In this document: one piece after another, positions 45,486 through 53,401 of the stretch
Position numbering within the stretch: the first letter of the stretch is position 1
Layout: the number at the start of each line of letters is the position of its first letter
Source: Microbacterium foliorum
GTDB lineage: Bacteria; Actinomycetota; Actinomycetes; Actinomycetales; Microbacteriaceae
Direction of reading: 5' to 3'
Assembly (NCBI RefSeq): GCF_006385575.1
Contig: NZ_CP041040.1
Location: forward strand, 1,426,001 to 1,490,000
Length of the DNA: 64,000 nucleotides
The notes under the pieces: generated by a model
What the model was told of the DNA's origin: nothing
Databases searched by the model: none
What the model saw: only the letters and a program-made list of their open reading frames with translations
Position numbers and translations under genes: made by a program

Positions 45486-45989
45486 TCAGCGGACGATGCG
45501 GCCGTGGTTCATGATGTCGTCATCGGGCGTGTCCTTGGTGACCAGTGCCTTGAGCGCACCCGCCGCCATCGCGATCTTGCCCTTGGCGGGCTCCCAGAAC
45601 TCGGTCACCGTCGGCGACACCTTCAGAAGAGCGATGCCGGGGGTGTCGAGGCCGTTCTCGAACCAGATGTCAAGCGAGGGGGAGTAGAGCTCCTCCATCT
45701 TCGCGCGGTCGTGCACGACGGACGCGTTGCCGGCGACCGAGACATATCGCATGCCCTTGGCGTCGCAGTATGAGAGGCCGACCTGGTGGTGAGCTCTCGC
45801 CTCTTCGACCTTCTCGGTGTCTTCTGCGGTGAAGAACCAGATGTCACCGGCATCGTCCATCTGCCGGGTTGACATCGGCCTGCTCACCAGGTTGCCGTCT
45901 TCGTCGGTCGTCGTCAGCATCGTGAAGTCGATGTCCTCGACGAGCTCGGTCACGCGCGCGAGTGCTTCCGGTCCAGTGATCTCTGTCAT
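45486..45989 (-). CDS. Pyridoxamine 5'-phosphate oxidase-family protein
   Basis: The 167-residue protein has the split-barrel flavin-binding fold of the general-stress-protein-26 type: DIDFTMLTTTDEDGNLVSRPM, DIWFFTAEDTEKVEEARAHHQVGLSY, YVSVAGNASVVHDRAKMEEL and a C-terminal PTVTEFWEPAKGKI. These proteins usually bind FMN or F420 and act as stress-related reductases; the true PdxH motifs are not present. It converges on proS and diverges from the LOG gene. Confidence 0.88.
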   Translation of the reverse strand: MTEITGPEALARVTELVEDIDFTMLTTTDEDGNLVSRPMSTRQMDDAGDIWFFTAEDTEKVEEARAHHQVGLSYCDAKGMRYVSVAGNASVVHDRAKMEELYSPSLDIWFENGLDTPGIALLKVSPTVTEFWEPAKGKIAMAAGALKALVTKDTPDDDIMNHGRIVR

Positions 45990-46113
45990 GACGCCACTGT
46001 GGCGCAGGAGGTCCGACTTCGCACGGGCGTTGACACCGGAACGCCCGCGTGGTCAGCGCATCGGGCGGCGTTGCGACGACCCACCCGACATGCCGTCGTG
46101 ACAGGCTGAGGGC

Positions 46114-47154
46114 ATGACCGACGAACCGCTGCCGGAATCGCTGAGCGCCGAGATCAACAACGTCCTCGACGAGGCCGGGGTGAAGACCGACCGCAGGCTG
46201 GTCATGCGTATGATGCGCACGGCGGTCCTGCTGGGCGAGGACGGCACCACCCGCCTCGACCTCAAGATCGCCTCAGCCGCTCTCGCTGAGATGCGAGATG
46301 CCTTCCGACTGTTCGCTCCGTTCGAGGGCGTGCCCAAAGTCACGGTCTTCGGTTCGGCTCGGACCCGCCATGATGATCCCCTCTACGTCCAGGCCCGTGA
46401 CGTCGCCGCCGCGCTCGCCGCGGATGGGTGGATGGTCGTCACCGGTGCGGGGCCGGGGATCATGCAGGCTGCCGCGGAGGGAGCCGGACCGGCGCTCTCG
46501 CTCGGAGTGTCGATCCGTCTCCCGTTCGAGGAGAAGGCCAACAGCCTGATCGCGGCGAGCGAGCACGTCGTGGCGATGAAGTACTTCTTCACCCGCAAGC
46601 TGATGCTCATCAAGGAGTCCAGCGGCTTCATCTGCCTGCCCGGCGGGTTCGGCACGCTCGACGAGATGTTCGAGCTGCTCACGTTGCAGCAGACCGGCAA
46701 GGCCGAGCCGACGCCGATCGTCCTGCTCGACGAGCCGGGCGGCACTTTCTGGAACGGTCTCAAGCGGTTCATCGACGAGGATCTGGAGCCCACGGGTGTG
46801 ATCTCCGATGGCGACTTCGACCGCGTGGTCATCACCGACTCCGTCGAGTCGGCCGCAGCAGTGATCGCGGGGTTCTGGCGCAACTACGACTCGCTGCGCT
46901 GGGTCGGCGATTCGCTCGTGCTCAGACTGCGGGTCGCCCCGACCGATGCAGAGCTCGAGGAACTGAACGACCGCTTCGCCGGGATGCTGTCGAGCGGGCG
47001 AATCGAGCGGACTGCTCCGCGGTCACCCGAGGTCGCCGACGATGATCTGCTGCATCTTCCGCGTCTCGCCCTGCACCTCGACCAGCGTCAGGTCGGCAGT
47101 CTGTTCCGCCTCATCGGCGCGATCAACTCGTTGGAGTCCGCTCCCGCGCTGTGA
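46114..47154 (+). CDS. LOG-family protein
   Basis: The 346-residue protein has the family motif PGGFGTLDE near residue 172 with the matching EKANSLIA and KLMLIKES segments. LOG proteins (long annotated as lysine decarboxylases) release adenine-type bases from nucleoside monophosphates, as in cytokinin activation. This form has about 80 extra N-terminal and 90 extra C-terminal residues compared with a minimal LOG (about 190), so a different substrate is possible. ATG 46114 lies six bases after CAGGCT, a weaker -10-like box. Its 3' end overlaps the amine oxidase gene by 32 bases, tail to tail. Confidence 0.88.
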   Translation: MTDEPLPESLSAEINNVLDEAGVKTDRRLVMRMMRTAVLLGEDGTTRLDLKIASAALAEMRDAFRLFAPFEGVPKVTVFGSARTRHDDPLYVQARDVAAALAADGWMVVTGAGPGIMQAAAEGAGPALSLGVSIRLPFEEKANSLIAASEHVVAMKYFFTRKLMLIKESSGFICLPGGFGTLDEMFELLTLQQTGKAEPTPIVLLDEPGGTFWNGLKRFIDEDLEPTGVISDGDFDRVVITDSVESAAAVIAGFWRNYDSLRWVGDSLVLRLRVAPTDAELEELNDRFAGMLSSGRIERTAPRSPEVADDDLLHLPRLALHLDQRQVGSLFRLIGAINSLESAPAL

Positions 47155-48478
47155 TTCCGCGCGCGAATGCGGCGAGATCGATCGAATGCCCGAGGATCCG
47201 CTCCGCCGCGCGGTGGCCTGAGTAGAAGGCCGCCCCCACGGTCGCCGGCTCGTCGCCCCAGGTCGCCTCGCCGGCGAAGTGCAGCACTCCGTCGACGGGC
47301 CCCGCGAGGTCGTCATGGTCGTGGTGAGACGACCCGAGTGCGAGATGCGAGTACGAACCGTTCGAGAACGCGTCGTGCCCCCAGCGGGTGACCCAGTGCG
47401 CGGTGGGCTCGCCGACGGCTTCAGGGTAGAGGGCGCGAAGAGCACCCACGGCATCCGCGACGATTTCGTCATCGGAGAGCTCCTGCATTCTGCGACCGAA
47501 CGGACCTGCAGCGAATGTCAGCAATGTGGGAAGCCCGCTCACGGCTGACACGTCGTACCAGGAGTGCCAGTGCTCACCGGCCTCGCCGAGCGCCCGCAGG
47601 ACATAGCTGTCCTCGTTCCAGAAACGTTCCGGGAACTGGATGAAGACCTTGTTGAACACCCCCATGCCCAGCCGCTCGATAGGCTCCGCGACCGTGTCGG
47701 GCAGAGGAGGAGCGAAGTCGATCGACCCCGACTTGAGCACTCCGAGCGGCACGGTGACCACAGCGCTCCGTGCGGAGAACTCCCCGTTCTCGGTCGACAC
47801 CGTGACTCCGGCATCCGTGCGGGCGATGCGGGTGACCACGTGGCCCAGGCGGATGTCGAGTTCGGCGGCGATGCGCCGCGGGAGCTCGTCGTAACCCCGA
47901 GGGAAGATGACCTCGTCACCGTCGATGGCGTCCTCGTCGAGCCCGTGCGCGTCGAGGTCTCCGATCCATGCTCCGCACTGCTCTTCGACGCGGTGGCGGA
48001 AGAACTCCCGGATCTCGTCGATGCGCTCAGGATCGAAGCCGGTGCGGTCGAGCGCGCGTTCGGTGACATCGAGGTAGGTGTCACCGGGGGAGGACCGTTC
48101 GATCTCGTCGACCAGCAGACGATCCGCCTCCTCGACATCGGAGACCCACTGGGATGTGAGCGCAGCATCCATCGGCCTGCCGTCGCCGTCGAAGTTCTCG
48201 ATCGGCCGCCCTCCGGCCTGGAAGCTGCCGACGGTGTATTCGAGCGTCGGGATTCCGAGCGCCTGCACGAGGTCCCACAGTGCGGAGCGCTCAATGCCGT
48301 GGACCCACGACGCGCCGAGATCGACGGGAAAGCCTGCGGTGCGATCGGTGTGCATGCGGCCGCCGACGCGATCCCTCGCCTCGAGGACGATGACGTCGGC
48401 TCCGGCGTCCGCGAGCATGCGGGCCGCCGTCACCCCGGACATCCCCGCCCCGATCACGATGGTGTCGTACGTCGTCAC
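47123..48478 (-). CDS. Flavin amine oxidase
   Basis: The 451-residue protein has the FAD-binding start TYDTIVIGAGMSGVTAARMLADAG with the second strand VIVLEARDRVGGRMHT, and the C-terminal FAD motif LHFAGEATWGDEPATVGAAFYSGHRAAE. It belongs to the monoamine/polyamine oxidase family; the substrate is not evident. GTG 48478 is chosen because CAGGAGGA lies just before it and the FAD motif begins at residue 5. An open frame further upstream overlaps the nusA region and is not conserved. It diverges from nusA and overlaps the LOG gene at its 3' end. Confidence 0.92.
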   Translation of the reverse strand: MTTYDTIVIGAGMSGVTAARMLADAGADVIVLEARDRVGGRMHTDRTAGFPVDLGASWVHGIERSALWDLVQALGIPTLEYTVGSFQAGGRPIENFDGDGRPMDAALTSQWVSDVEEADRLLVDEIERSSPGDTYLDVTERALDRTGFDPERIDEIREFFRHRVEEQCGAWIGDLDAHGLDEDAIDGDEVIFPRGYDELPRRIAAELDIRLGHVVTRIARTDAGVTVSTENGEFSARSAVVTVPLGVLKSGSIDFAPPLPDTVAEPIERLGMGVFNKVFIQFPERFWNEDSYVLRALGEAGEHWHSWYDVSAVSGLPTLLTFAAGPFGRRMQELSDDEIVADAVGALRALYPEAVGEPTAHWVTRWGHDAFSNGSYSHLALGSSHHDHDDLAGPVDGVLHFAGEATWGDEPATVGAAFYSGHRAAERILGHSIDLAAFARGITARERTPTS

Positions 48479-48547
48479 TGAGTCCTCCTGCACGCTCGGC
48501 ACCGCATCGGTGCGGCCGTCGTCGTGGCGACGGCGGTGGGCACAGGG

Positions 48548-48553
48548 TATCGT
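48548..48553 (+). promoter_or_regulatory. Predicted -10 box (TATCGT) of the nusA operon
   Basis: TATCGT ends seven bases before an ATG at 48561 that opens a 12-residue leader frame, and 55 bases before nusA. Confidence 0.4.
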
Positions 48554-48560
48554 GGTACGG

Positions 48561-48599
48561 ATGTCGCGCGTGCACACCCGCGTGACGAGAGCTGAATAG
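48561..48599 (+). CDS. Possible 12-codon leaderless leader ORF before nusA
   Basis: An ATG seven bases after TATCGT opens MSRVHTRVTRAE and ends with TAG nine bases before the nusA start. Three of twelve residues are Arg. It may be a leader peptide or a chance frame. Confidence 0.3.
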   Translation: MSRVHTRVTRAE

Positions 48600-48608
48600 G
48601 GAGTCGTC

Positions 48609-49592
48609 ATGGATATCGAACTGAGTCTGCTGCGTGGGATCGAGAAGGAGAAGGCGATCCCCTTCGATGAGCTGGTCTCGATCATCGAACAGGCCATCCT
48701 GACCGCCTACTCCAAGCATGTCTCCGCAGACGGAGCGACTCCCGAGGGTGTCCGCGTCGATCTCGATCGTCGGACCGGGCACGTCGCCGTGCTGCAGGTC
48801 GTCAAGGACGAAGAGGGCGCGATCATCGGGGAAGAGGATGCCACGCCGGATGACTTCGGCCGGATCGCCGCTTTCGCCGCGAAGCAGGTCATCAGCCAGC
48901 GTCTGCGCGACATCGCGGACGACGTGGTGCTCGGTGATTTCAAGGACAAAGAAGGCGACATCGTCGCCGGCGTGATCCAGCAGGGACCGAATCCTCGCAT
49001 GATCCACGTCGATCTCGGAGCGGTCGAGGCCATCCTTCCTCCTGAGGAGCAGGTGCCGGGCGAGGAGTACACCCACGGCTCGCGCCTCCGCGTGTACGTG
49101 ACCAGCGTCGCGAAGGGCCTCAAAGGGCCGCAGATCACCGTGTCGCGCACGCACCCCGGTCTCGTCCGCAAGCTGTTCGCGCTCGAGGTGCCCGAGATCG
49201 CCGCAGGGCTCGTCGAGATCGTCTCGCTGGCCCGCGAGGCGGGTCACCGCACGAAGATCGCCGTCCGTGCGAACGACCCGGCGATCAACGCCAAGGGTGC
49301 GTGCATCGGTGAGATGGGGCGCCGTGTGCGCGCCGTCACCGAGGAGCTCTCCGGCGAGAAGATCGACATCGTCGATCACGATCCGGAGCTCGCCGCCTTC
49401 GTCGCGAACGCCCTCTCGCCCGCCAAGGTGACCAGCGCGTTCATCCTCGATGCGAACACCAGAGCGGTGCGAGCGCTGGTGCCCGACTATCAGCTGTCTC
49501 TCGCGATCGGCAAGGAGGGGCAGAACGCTCGTCTGGCTGCGAAACTCACCGGCGCGAAGATCGACATCCAGCCCGACAGCGTCCTCGACTGA
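48609..49592 (+). CDS. nusA: Transcription factor NusA
   Basis: NusA binds RNA polymerase and RNA to promote pausing, termination and antitermination. The 327-residue protein has the N-terminal polymerase-binding domain (LLRGIEKEKAIPFDELVSIIEQAI), an S1 domain (about 105-190), and two KH domains (PGLVRKLFALEVPEIAAG; GACIGEMGRRVRAVTEEL; LSLAIGKEGQNARLAAKLTG). It lacks the acidic C-terminal repeats of E. coli, as usual in actinobacteria. AGGGAG precedes the ATG. rimP, normally the gene just upstream, is missing; the upstream neighbour is a divergent amine oxidase. Confidence 0.95.
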   Translation: MDIELSLLRGIEKEKAIPFDELVSIIEQAILTAYSKHVSADGATPEGVRVDLDRRTGHVAVLQVVKDEEGAIIGEEDATPDDFGRIAAFAAKQVISQRLRDIADDVVLGDFKDKEGDIVAGVIQQGPNPRMIHVDLGAVEAILPPEEQVPGEEYTHGSRLRVYVTSVAKGLKGPQITVSRTHPGLVRKLFALEVPEIAAGLVEIVSLAREAGHRTKIAVRANDPAINAKGACIGEMGRRVRAVTEELSGEKIDIVDHDPELAAFVANALSPAKVTSAFILDANTRAVRALVPDYQLSLAIGKEGQNARLAAKLTGAKIDIQPDSVLD

Positions 49593-49602
49593 TCGCTCGT
49601 CA

Positions 49603-49635
49603 CGTCCGACTCGCGCCCGTCGCGCGAGTCGGACG
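49603..49635 (+). other. Fourteen-pair hairpin between nusA and rnpM
   Basis: CGTCCGACTCGCGC (49603-49616) pairs perfectly with 49622-49635 around a five-base loop. No T tract follows. It could be a partial terminator or an RNA processing or stability element inside the operon. Confidence 0.6.
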
Positions 49636-49651
49636 GGAACACAGGTGTAAG

Positions 49652-49906
49652 ATGGAACCCGTTCGAACGTGCGTCGGCTGTCGCACGCGCGCTCCCCGCA
49701 CCGCTCTTCTCAGAGTGGTGGCTCAGAACGACACCCTCATCATCGATGAGCGAAGCGTTCTGCCGGGGCGAGGCGCGTGGGTGCATCCGACACCGGAATG
49801 CATGGATGCCGCTCTGCGGCGCCGCGCTTTCGGCCGAGCACTTCGCGCATCCGGCAATCTGGATACGCGAATCATCGAACAATACCCACCAAGAAACAAA
49901 GGCTGA
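49652..49906 (+). CDS. rnpM: RNase P modulator RnpM (YlxR)
   Basis: The 84-residue protein has the YlxR signature: RTCVGCRTRAPRTALLRVV near the N-terminus, GRGAWVHPTPECMDAA in the middle, and RRRAFGRALR at the end. In Bacillus, YlxR binds the RNase P RNA and slows the enzyme. Its place between nusA and infB is conserved across Gram-positive bacteria. The ATG gives the usual MEPVRTC start; only a weak ACAGG precedes it. Confidence 0.92.
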   Translation: MEPVRTCVGCRTRAPRTALLRVVAQNDTLIIDERSVLPGRGAWVHPTPECMDAALRRRAFGRALRASGNLDTRIIEQYPPRNKG

Positions 49907-49966
49907 ACGGCTATGGAAACAAAGTGAACGGCTCGAAATGAGACCCGTCCGCGACTAGTGGTCTGC

Positions 49967-49995
49967 CCTGTCTGGGTGGACCGACCCCAGACAGG
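49967..49995 (+). promoter_or_regulatory. Hairpin masking the infB ribosome binding site
   Basis: CCTGTCTGGG (49967-49976) pairs perfectly with CCCAGACAGG (49986-49995). The right arm contains the first bases of the AGGAG ribosome binding site (49993-49997) of infB. Confidence 0.55.
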
Positions 49996-50001
49996 AGAAT
50001 T

Positions 50002-52827
50002 GTGGCTGGTAAACCACGCGTACACGAGATCGCCGCCGAACTCGGCGTCGACAGCAAGATCGCACTTGCAAAGCTCAAGGAACTCGGAGAGTTCGTCAAG
50101 AGCCCCTCTTCGACCATCGAACCTCCGGTGGCGCGCAAGCTTCGCGCTGCCATCGAGTCGGATGCCTCGCTGAAGGCATCCGCTGACGCGGCTCCCGCCG
50201 CGGCCAAGCCCGGTGCGGCAAAGCCCGGTGCTGCAAAGCCCGGCGCCGCGAAGACCGATGCGGCGACGCCCGGTGCTGCGAAGCCCGGTGCCGCGAAGAC
50301 CGGTGGACCGACTCCCGGGCCCAAGCCCGGACCCAAGCCGGCCCCCGCGCCGGAAGAGCCCGTCGCCGCTCCGGCTCCCGAGGCTCCCGCCCCGGCCGCA
50401 GAGGCTCCGGCCGAGACCACTGCTTCGGCAGAGGCCGCGCCCGGATCCGCTGCACCGAAGTCGAACGACGGCGGCGCACCGAAGCCCGGCGCACCGCGTC
50501 CGGGCAACAACCCGTTCTCGTCGGCGCAGGGCATGGGCCAGCGTCCGGCAGGTCCGCGTCCCGGCAACAACCCGTTCGCCTCGGCGCAGGGCATGGGCCA
50601 GCGGCCGAGTCCGACTCCCGGCAACATCCCGCGTCCGCAGGCTCCGCGTCCCGGTGCCCCGCGTCCGGGTGCACCTCGTCCCGGTTCCCCCCGTCCCGGC
50701 GCTCCGCGCGGCGGTCAGGGCGGTCGTCCCGGTGGTGCACCGTTCCAGCAGCGTCCGGGCGGCCCCGGTCGTCCCGGCGGTGCCGGTGGACCCGGTGCCG
50801 GTCCCGGTGCTCGTCCCGGTGGTGGCTTCGCAGGTCGCCCGGGTGGCGGCGGCGGTCGCGGTCGTGGTCCTGGTGGAGGTACCGCAGGTGCCTTCGGCAA
50901 GGGCGGCGGCAAGAGCAAGCAGCGCAAGTCGCGGCGGGCGAAGCGGCAGGAGTTCGAGATGCGGAGCGCCCCGGTCGTCGGTGGCGTCAACGTCACCCGC
51001 GGTAACGGGGAGATCATCCGCATGCGCCGTGGTGCGTCGATCGCGGACTTCGCCGACAAGATCGAGACGCTGACCGGCTACACGGTGCAGCCCGGAACCC
51101 TCGTGACGATCCTCTTCAACCTCGGCGAGATGGCCACGGCCACCGAGTCGCTGGACGAGGCGACGTTCGAGGTGCTGGGTGAAGAGCTCGGCTACAAGAT
51201 CCAGATGGTCTCGCCCGAGGACGAGGACAAGGAGCTCCTTGAGGGCTTCGGTCTCAACCTCGAGCAGGAGCTCGAGGAGGAGAGCGAGGACGACCTCGAG
51301 ATCCGTCCTCCGGTGGTCACCGTCATGGGTCACGTCGACCACGGTAAGACCCGTCTGCTCGACGCGATCCGCCAGACCAACGTCATCGATGGTGAAGCCG
51401 GTGGCATCACGCAGCACATCGGTGCGTACCAGGTGTGGACGGAGCACGATGGCATCGAGCGTGCCATCACCTTCATCGACACCCCGGGTCACGAGGCGTT
51501 CACCGCCATGCGTGCTCGTGGAGCGCAGGTCACCGACCTCGCCATCCTGGTGGTCGCGGCCGACGACGGCATCATGCCGCAGACGGTCGAGGCGCTGAAC
51601 CACGCCCAGGCGGCGAACGTGCCGATCGTGGTCGCGGTGAACAAGGTCGATAAGCCCGACGCCAACCCGGCCAAGGTTCGTCAGCAGCTCACCGAGTACG
51701 GTCTGGTCGCAGAGGAGTATGGCGGAGACGTCCTGTTCGTCGACGTCTCGGCTCGGGCGAACACCGGCATCCAGGAGCTCCTGGACGCCGTGCTGCTCAC
51801 GGCCGACGCGGGGCTCGACCTCACGGCCAACCCGAACAAGGCCGCTCGCGGTGTCGCCATCGAGGCGAAGCTCGACAAGGGCCGCGGATCCATCGCCACG
51901 GTGCTCATCCAGTCCGGAACGCTTCGGATCGGTGACGCGATCGTCGCAGGAACGGCTTACGGTCGTGTGCGTGCGATGGCCGACGAGAACGGCGAGCAGG
52001 TCCTCGAGGCCTACCCGTCGCGTCCGGTGCAGGTGCAGGGTCTCAACTCGGTGCCGCGTGCAGGCGATGTCTTCATCGTCACCGAAGAAGACCGCATGGC
52101 CCGCCAGATCGCTGAGAAGCGTGAAGCAGTCGAGCGCAACGCCCAGCTGGCCAAGGCCCGCAAGCGCATCTCGCTCGAGGACTTCACCCGTGCTCTCGAG
52201 GAGGGCAAGGTCGAGTCGCTCAACCTCATCATCAAGGGTGACGTCTCCGGTGCCGTCGAGGCACTCGAGGAGTCGCTGCTCAAGATCGAGGTCGATGATT
52301 CGGTGCAGCTCCGCATCATCCACCGCGGCGTCGGTGCGATCACGGAGTCCGACGTCAACCTCGCGACGATCGACAACGCGATCATCGTGGGCTTCAACGT
52401 CCGCCCCGACACGAAGGCGCGCGAGCGCGCTCAGCGTGAAGGCGTGGACATCCGGTTCTACTCGGTGATCTACAACGCGATCGACGAGGTCGAGAGCTCG
52501 CTCAAGGGCATGCTCAAGCCGGAGTACGAAGAGGTCCAGTCGGGTGTCGCCGAGATCCGCGAGGTGTTCCGCTCCTCGAAGTTCGGCAACATCGCCGGTG
52601 TCATCGTGCGATCGGGAACGATCACGCGAAACGCCAAGGCTCGCGTCATCCGCGACGGTGTGGTCGTCGCGGACGGCCTCGCCATCGAGTCGCTGCGTCG
52701 CTTCAAGGACGACGTCACCGAGGTGCGTACGGACTACGAGGCCGGTATCGGCCTCGGCAAGTTCAATGACATCCAGATCGGTGACGAGATCGAGACGACA
52801 GAACTGATCGAGAAGCCTCGCGGCTGA
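50002..52827 (+). CDS. infB: Translation initiation factor IF-2
   Basis: IF-2 is the GTPase that brings fMet-tRNA to the ribosome. The 941-residue protein has an N-terminal IF2_N segment ([27 protein letters not shown]), then a long Pro/Gly/Ala-rich disordered region to about residue 310 with imperfect repeats such as [14 protein letters not shown] and [10 protein letters not shown] second IF2_N region follows, then the G domain with G1 GHVDHGKT (443-450), G3 DTPGH and G4 NKVDK, and the C-terminal domains II-IV. GTG 50002 has AGGAG at 49993-49997, partly inside a hairpin. Long G/P-rich linkers are normal in actinobacterial IF-2. Confidence 0.97.
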   Translation: MAGKPRVHEIAAELGVDSKIALAKLKELGEFVKSPSSTIEPPVARKLRAAIESDASLKASADAAPAAAKPGAAKPGAAKPGAAKTDAATPGAAKPGAAKTGGPTPGPKPGPKPAPAPEEPVAAPAPEAPAPAAEAPAETTASAEAAPGSAAPKSNDGGAPKPGAPRPGNNPFSSAQGMGQRPAGPRPGNNPFASAQGMGQRPSPTPGNIPRPQAPRPGAPRPGAPRPGSPRPGAPRGGQGGRPGGAPFQQRPGGPGRPGGAGGPGAGPGARPGGGFAGRPGGGGGRGRGPGGGTAGAFGKGGGKSKQRKSRRAKRQEFEMRSAPVVGGVNVTRGNGEIIRMRRGASIADFADKIETLTGYTVQPGTLVTILFNLGEMATATESLDEATFEVLGEELGYKIQMVSPEDEDKELLEGFGLNLEQELEEESEDDLEIRPPVVTVMGHVDHGKTRLLDAIRQTNVIDGEAGGITQHIGAYQVWTEHDGIERAITFIDTPGHEAFTAMRARGAQVTDLAILVVAADDGIMPQTVEALNHAQAANVPIVVAVNKVDKPDANPAKVRQQLTEYGLVAEEYGGDVLFVDVSARANTGIQELLDAVLLTADAGLDLTANPNKAARGVAIEAKLDKGRGSIATVLIQSGTLRIGDAIVAGTAYGRVRAMADENGEQVLEAYPSRPVQVQGLNSVPRAGDVFIVTEEDRMARQIAEKREAVERNAQLAKARKRISLEDFTRALEEGKVESLNLIIKGDVSGAVEALEESLLKIEVDDSVQLRIIHRGVGAITESDVNLATIDNAIIVGFNVRPDTKARERAQREGVDIRFYSVIYNAIDEVESSLKGMLKPEYEEVQSGVAEIREVFRSSKFGNIAGVIVRSGTITRNAKARVIRDGVVVADGLAIESLRRFKDDVTEVRTDYEAGIGLGKFNDIQIGDEIETTELIEKPRG

Positions 52828-52898
52828 TCGAGTTCGATATCTTCGGGCGAGGGTGCGTCATGCATCCTCGCCCGAAGGGTACGTAGAGGGAGAGAACA

Positions 52899-53333
52899 AT
52901 GGCTGGTGAACGACAGGCCCGTCTGGCTGATCGCATTCGAGTGATCCTTGCGGAGCGCCTCGAGAAGGGGCTTCGAGACCCGCGCCTCGGCTTCGTCACG
53001 ATCACGGATGTCCGTGTCACGGGTGACCTGCAGCACGCCTCCGTCTTCTACACGGTGCTCGGCACCGAAGAGGAGCGTCTCTCCAGCGGTGAGGCGCTGA
53101 CCTCCGCCACCGGAATGCTGCGCAGTGAGGTCGGGAAGCAGCTCAGCACTCGCCTCGTGCCGACGCTCGAGTTCATCCCCGACGCGCTGCCGGAGAACGC
53201 CGATCACATCTCGGCTCTCCTCCGCGAAGCGCAGCAGCGCGACGCCGATGTGGCGAAGCTCGCATCCTCCGCATCGCACGCGGGCGAGGCAGACCCGTAC
53301 CTCCGCCAGGAAGACGACGACACGAAGTCCTGA
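52899..53333 (+). CDS. rbfA: Ribosome-binding factor A
   Basis: RbfA helps mature the 5' end of 16S rRNA in the 30S subunit. The 144-residue protein has the conserved start RQARLADRIRVILAERLEKGLRDPRLGFVTITDVRVTGDLQHASVFYTV and the KQLSTRLVPTLEFIPD strand of the KH-type fold, followed by a polar tail. GGGAGAGAACA precedes the ATG. It closes the nusA-rnpM-infB-rbfA operon. Confidence 0.95.
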   Translation: MAGERQARLADRIRVILAERLEKGLRDPRLGFVTITDVRVTGDLQHASVFYTVLGTEEERLSSGEALTSATGMLRSEVGKQLSTRLVPTLEFIPDALPENADHISALLREAQQRDADVAKLASSASHAGEADPYLRQEDDDTKS

Positions 53334-53381
53334 ATATCGGTGCCCTCGTCTGGGCGTCGCGGTGTCTTGCTAACCTCGGCT

Positions 53382-53401
53382 CCACGGGTGATCGCCCGTG
53401 G
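53382..53401 (+). other. Hairpin overlapping the LuxR gene start
   Basis: CCACGGG (53382-53388) pairs with CCCGTGG (53395-53401) around TGATCG. The GTG start codon of the next gene at 53398 lies in the right arm. It may end rbfA transcripts or limit translation. Confidence 0.5.

Noticed and set aside
49723..52323. An 866-codon open frame on the minus strand across rnpM and infB
   Set aside because: It mirrors infB in a GC-rich region where antisense stops are rare. The translation is low-complexity, has no domain and its ends do not fit gene boundaries.
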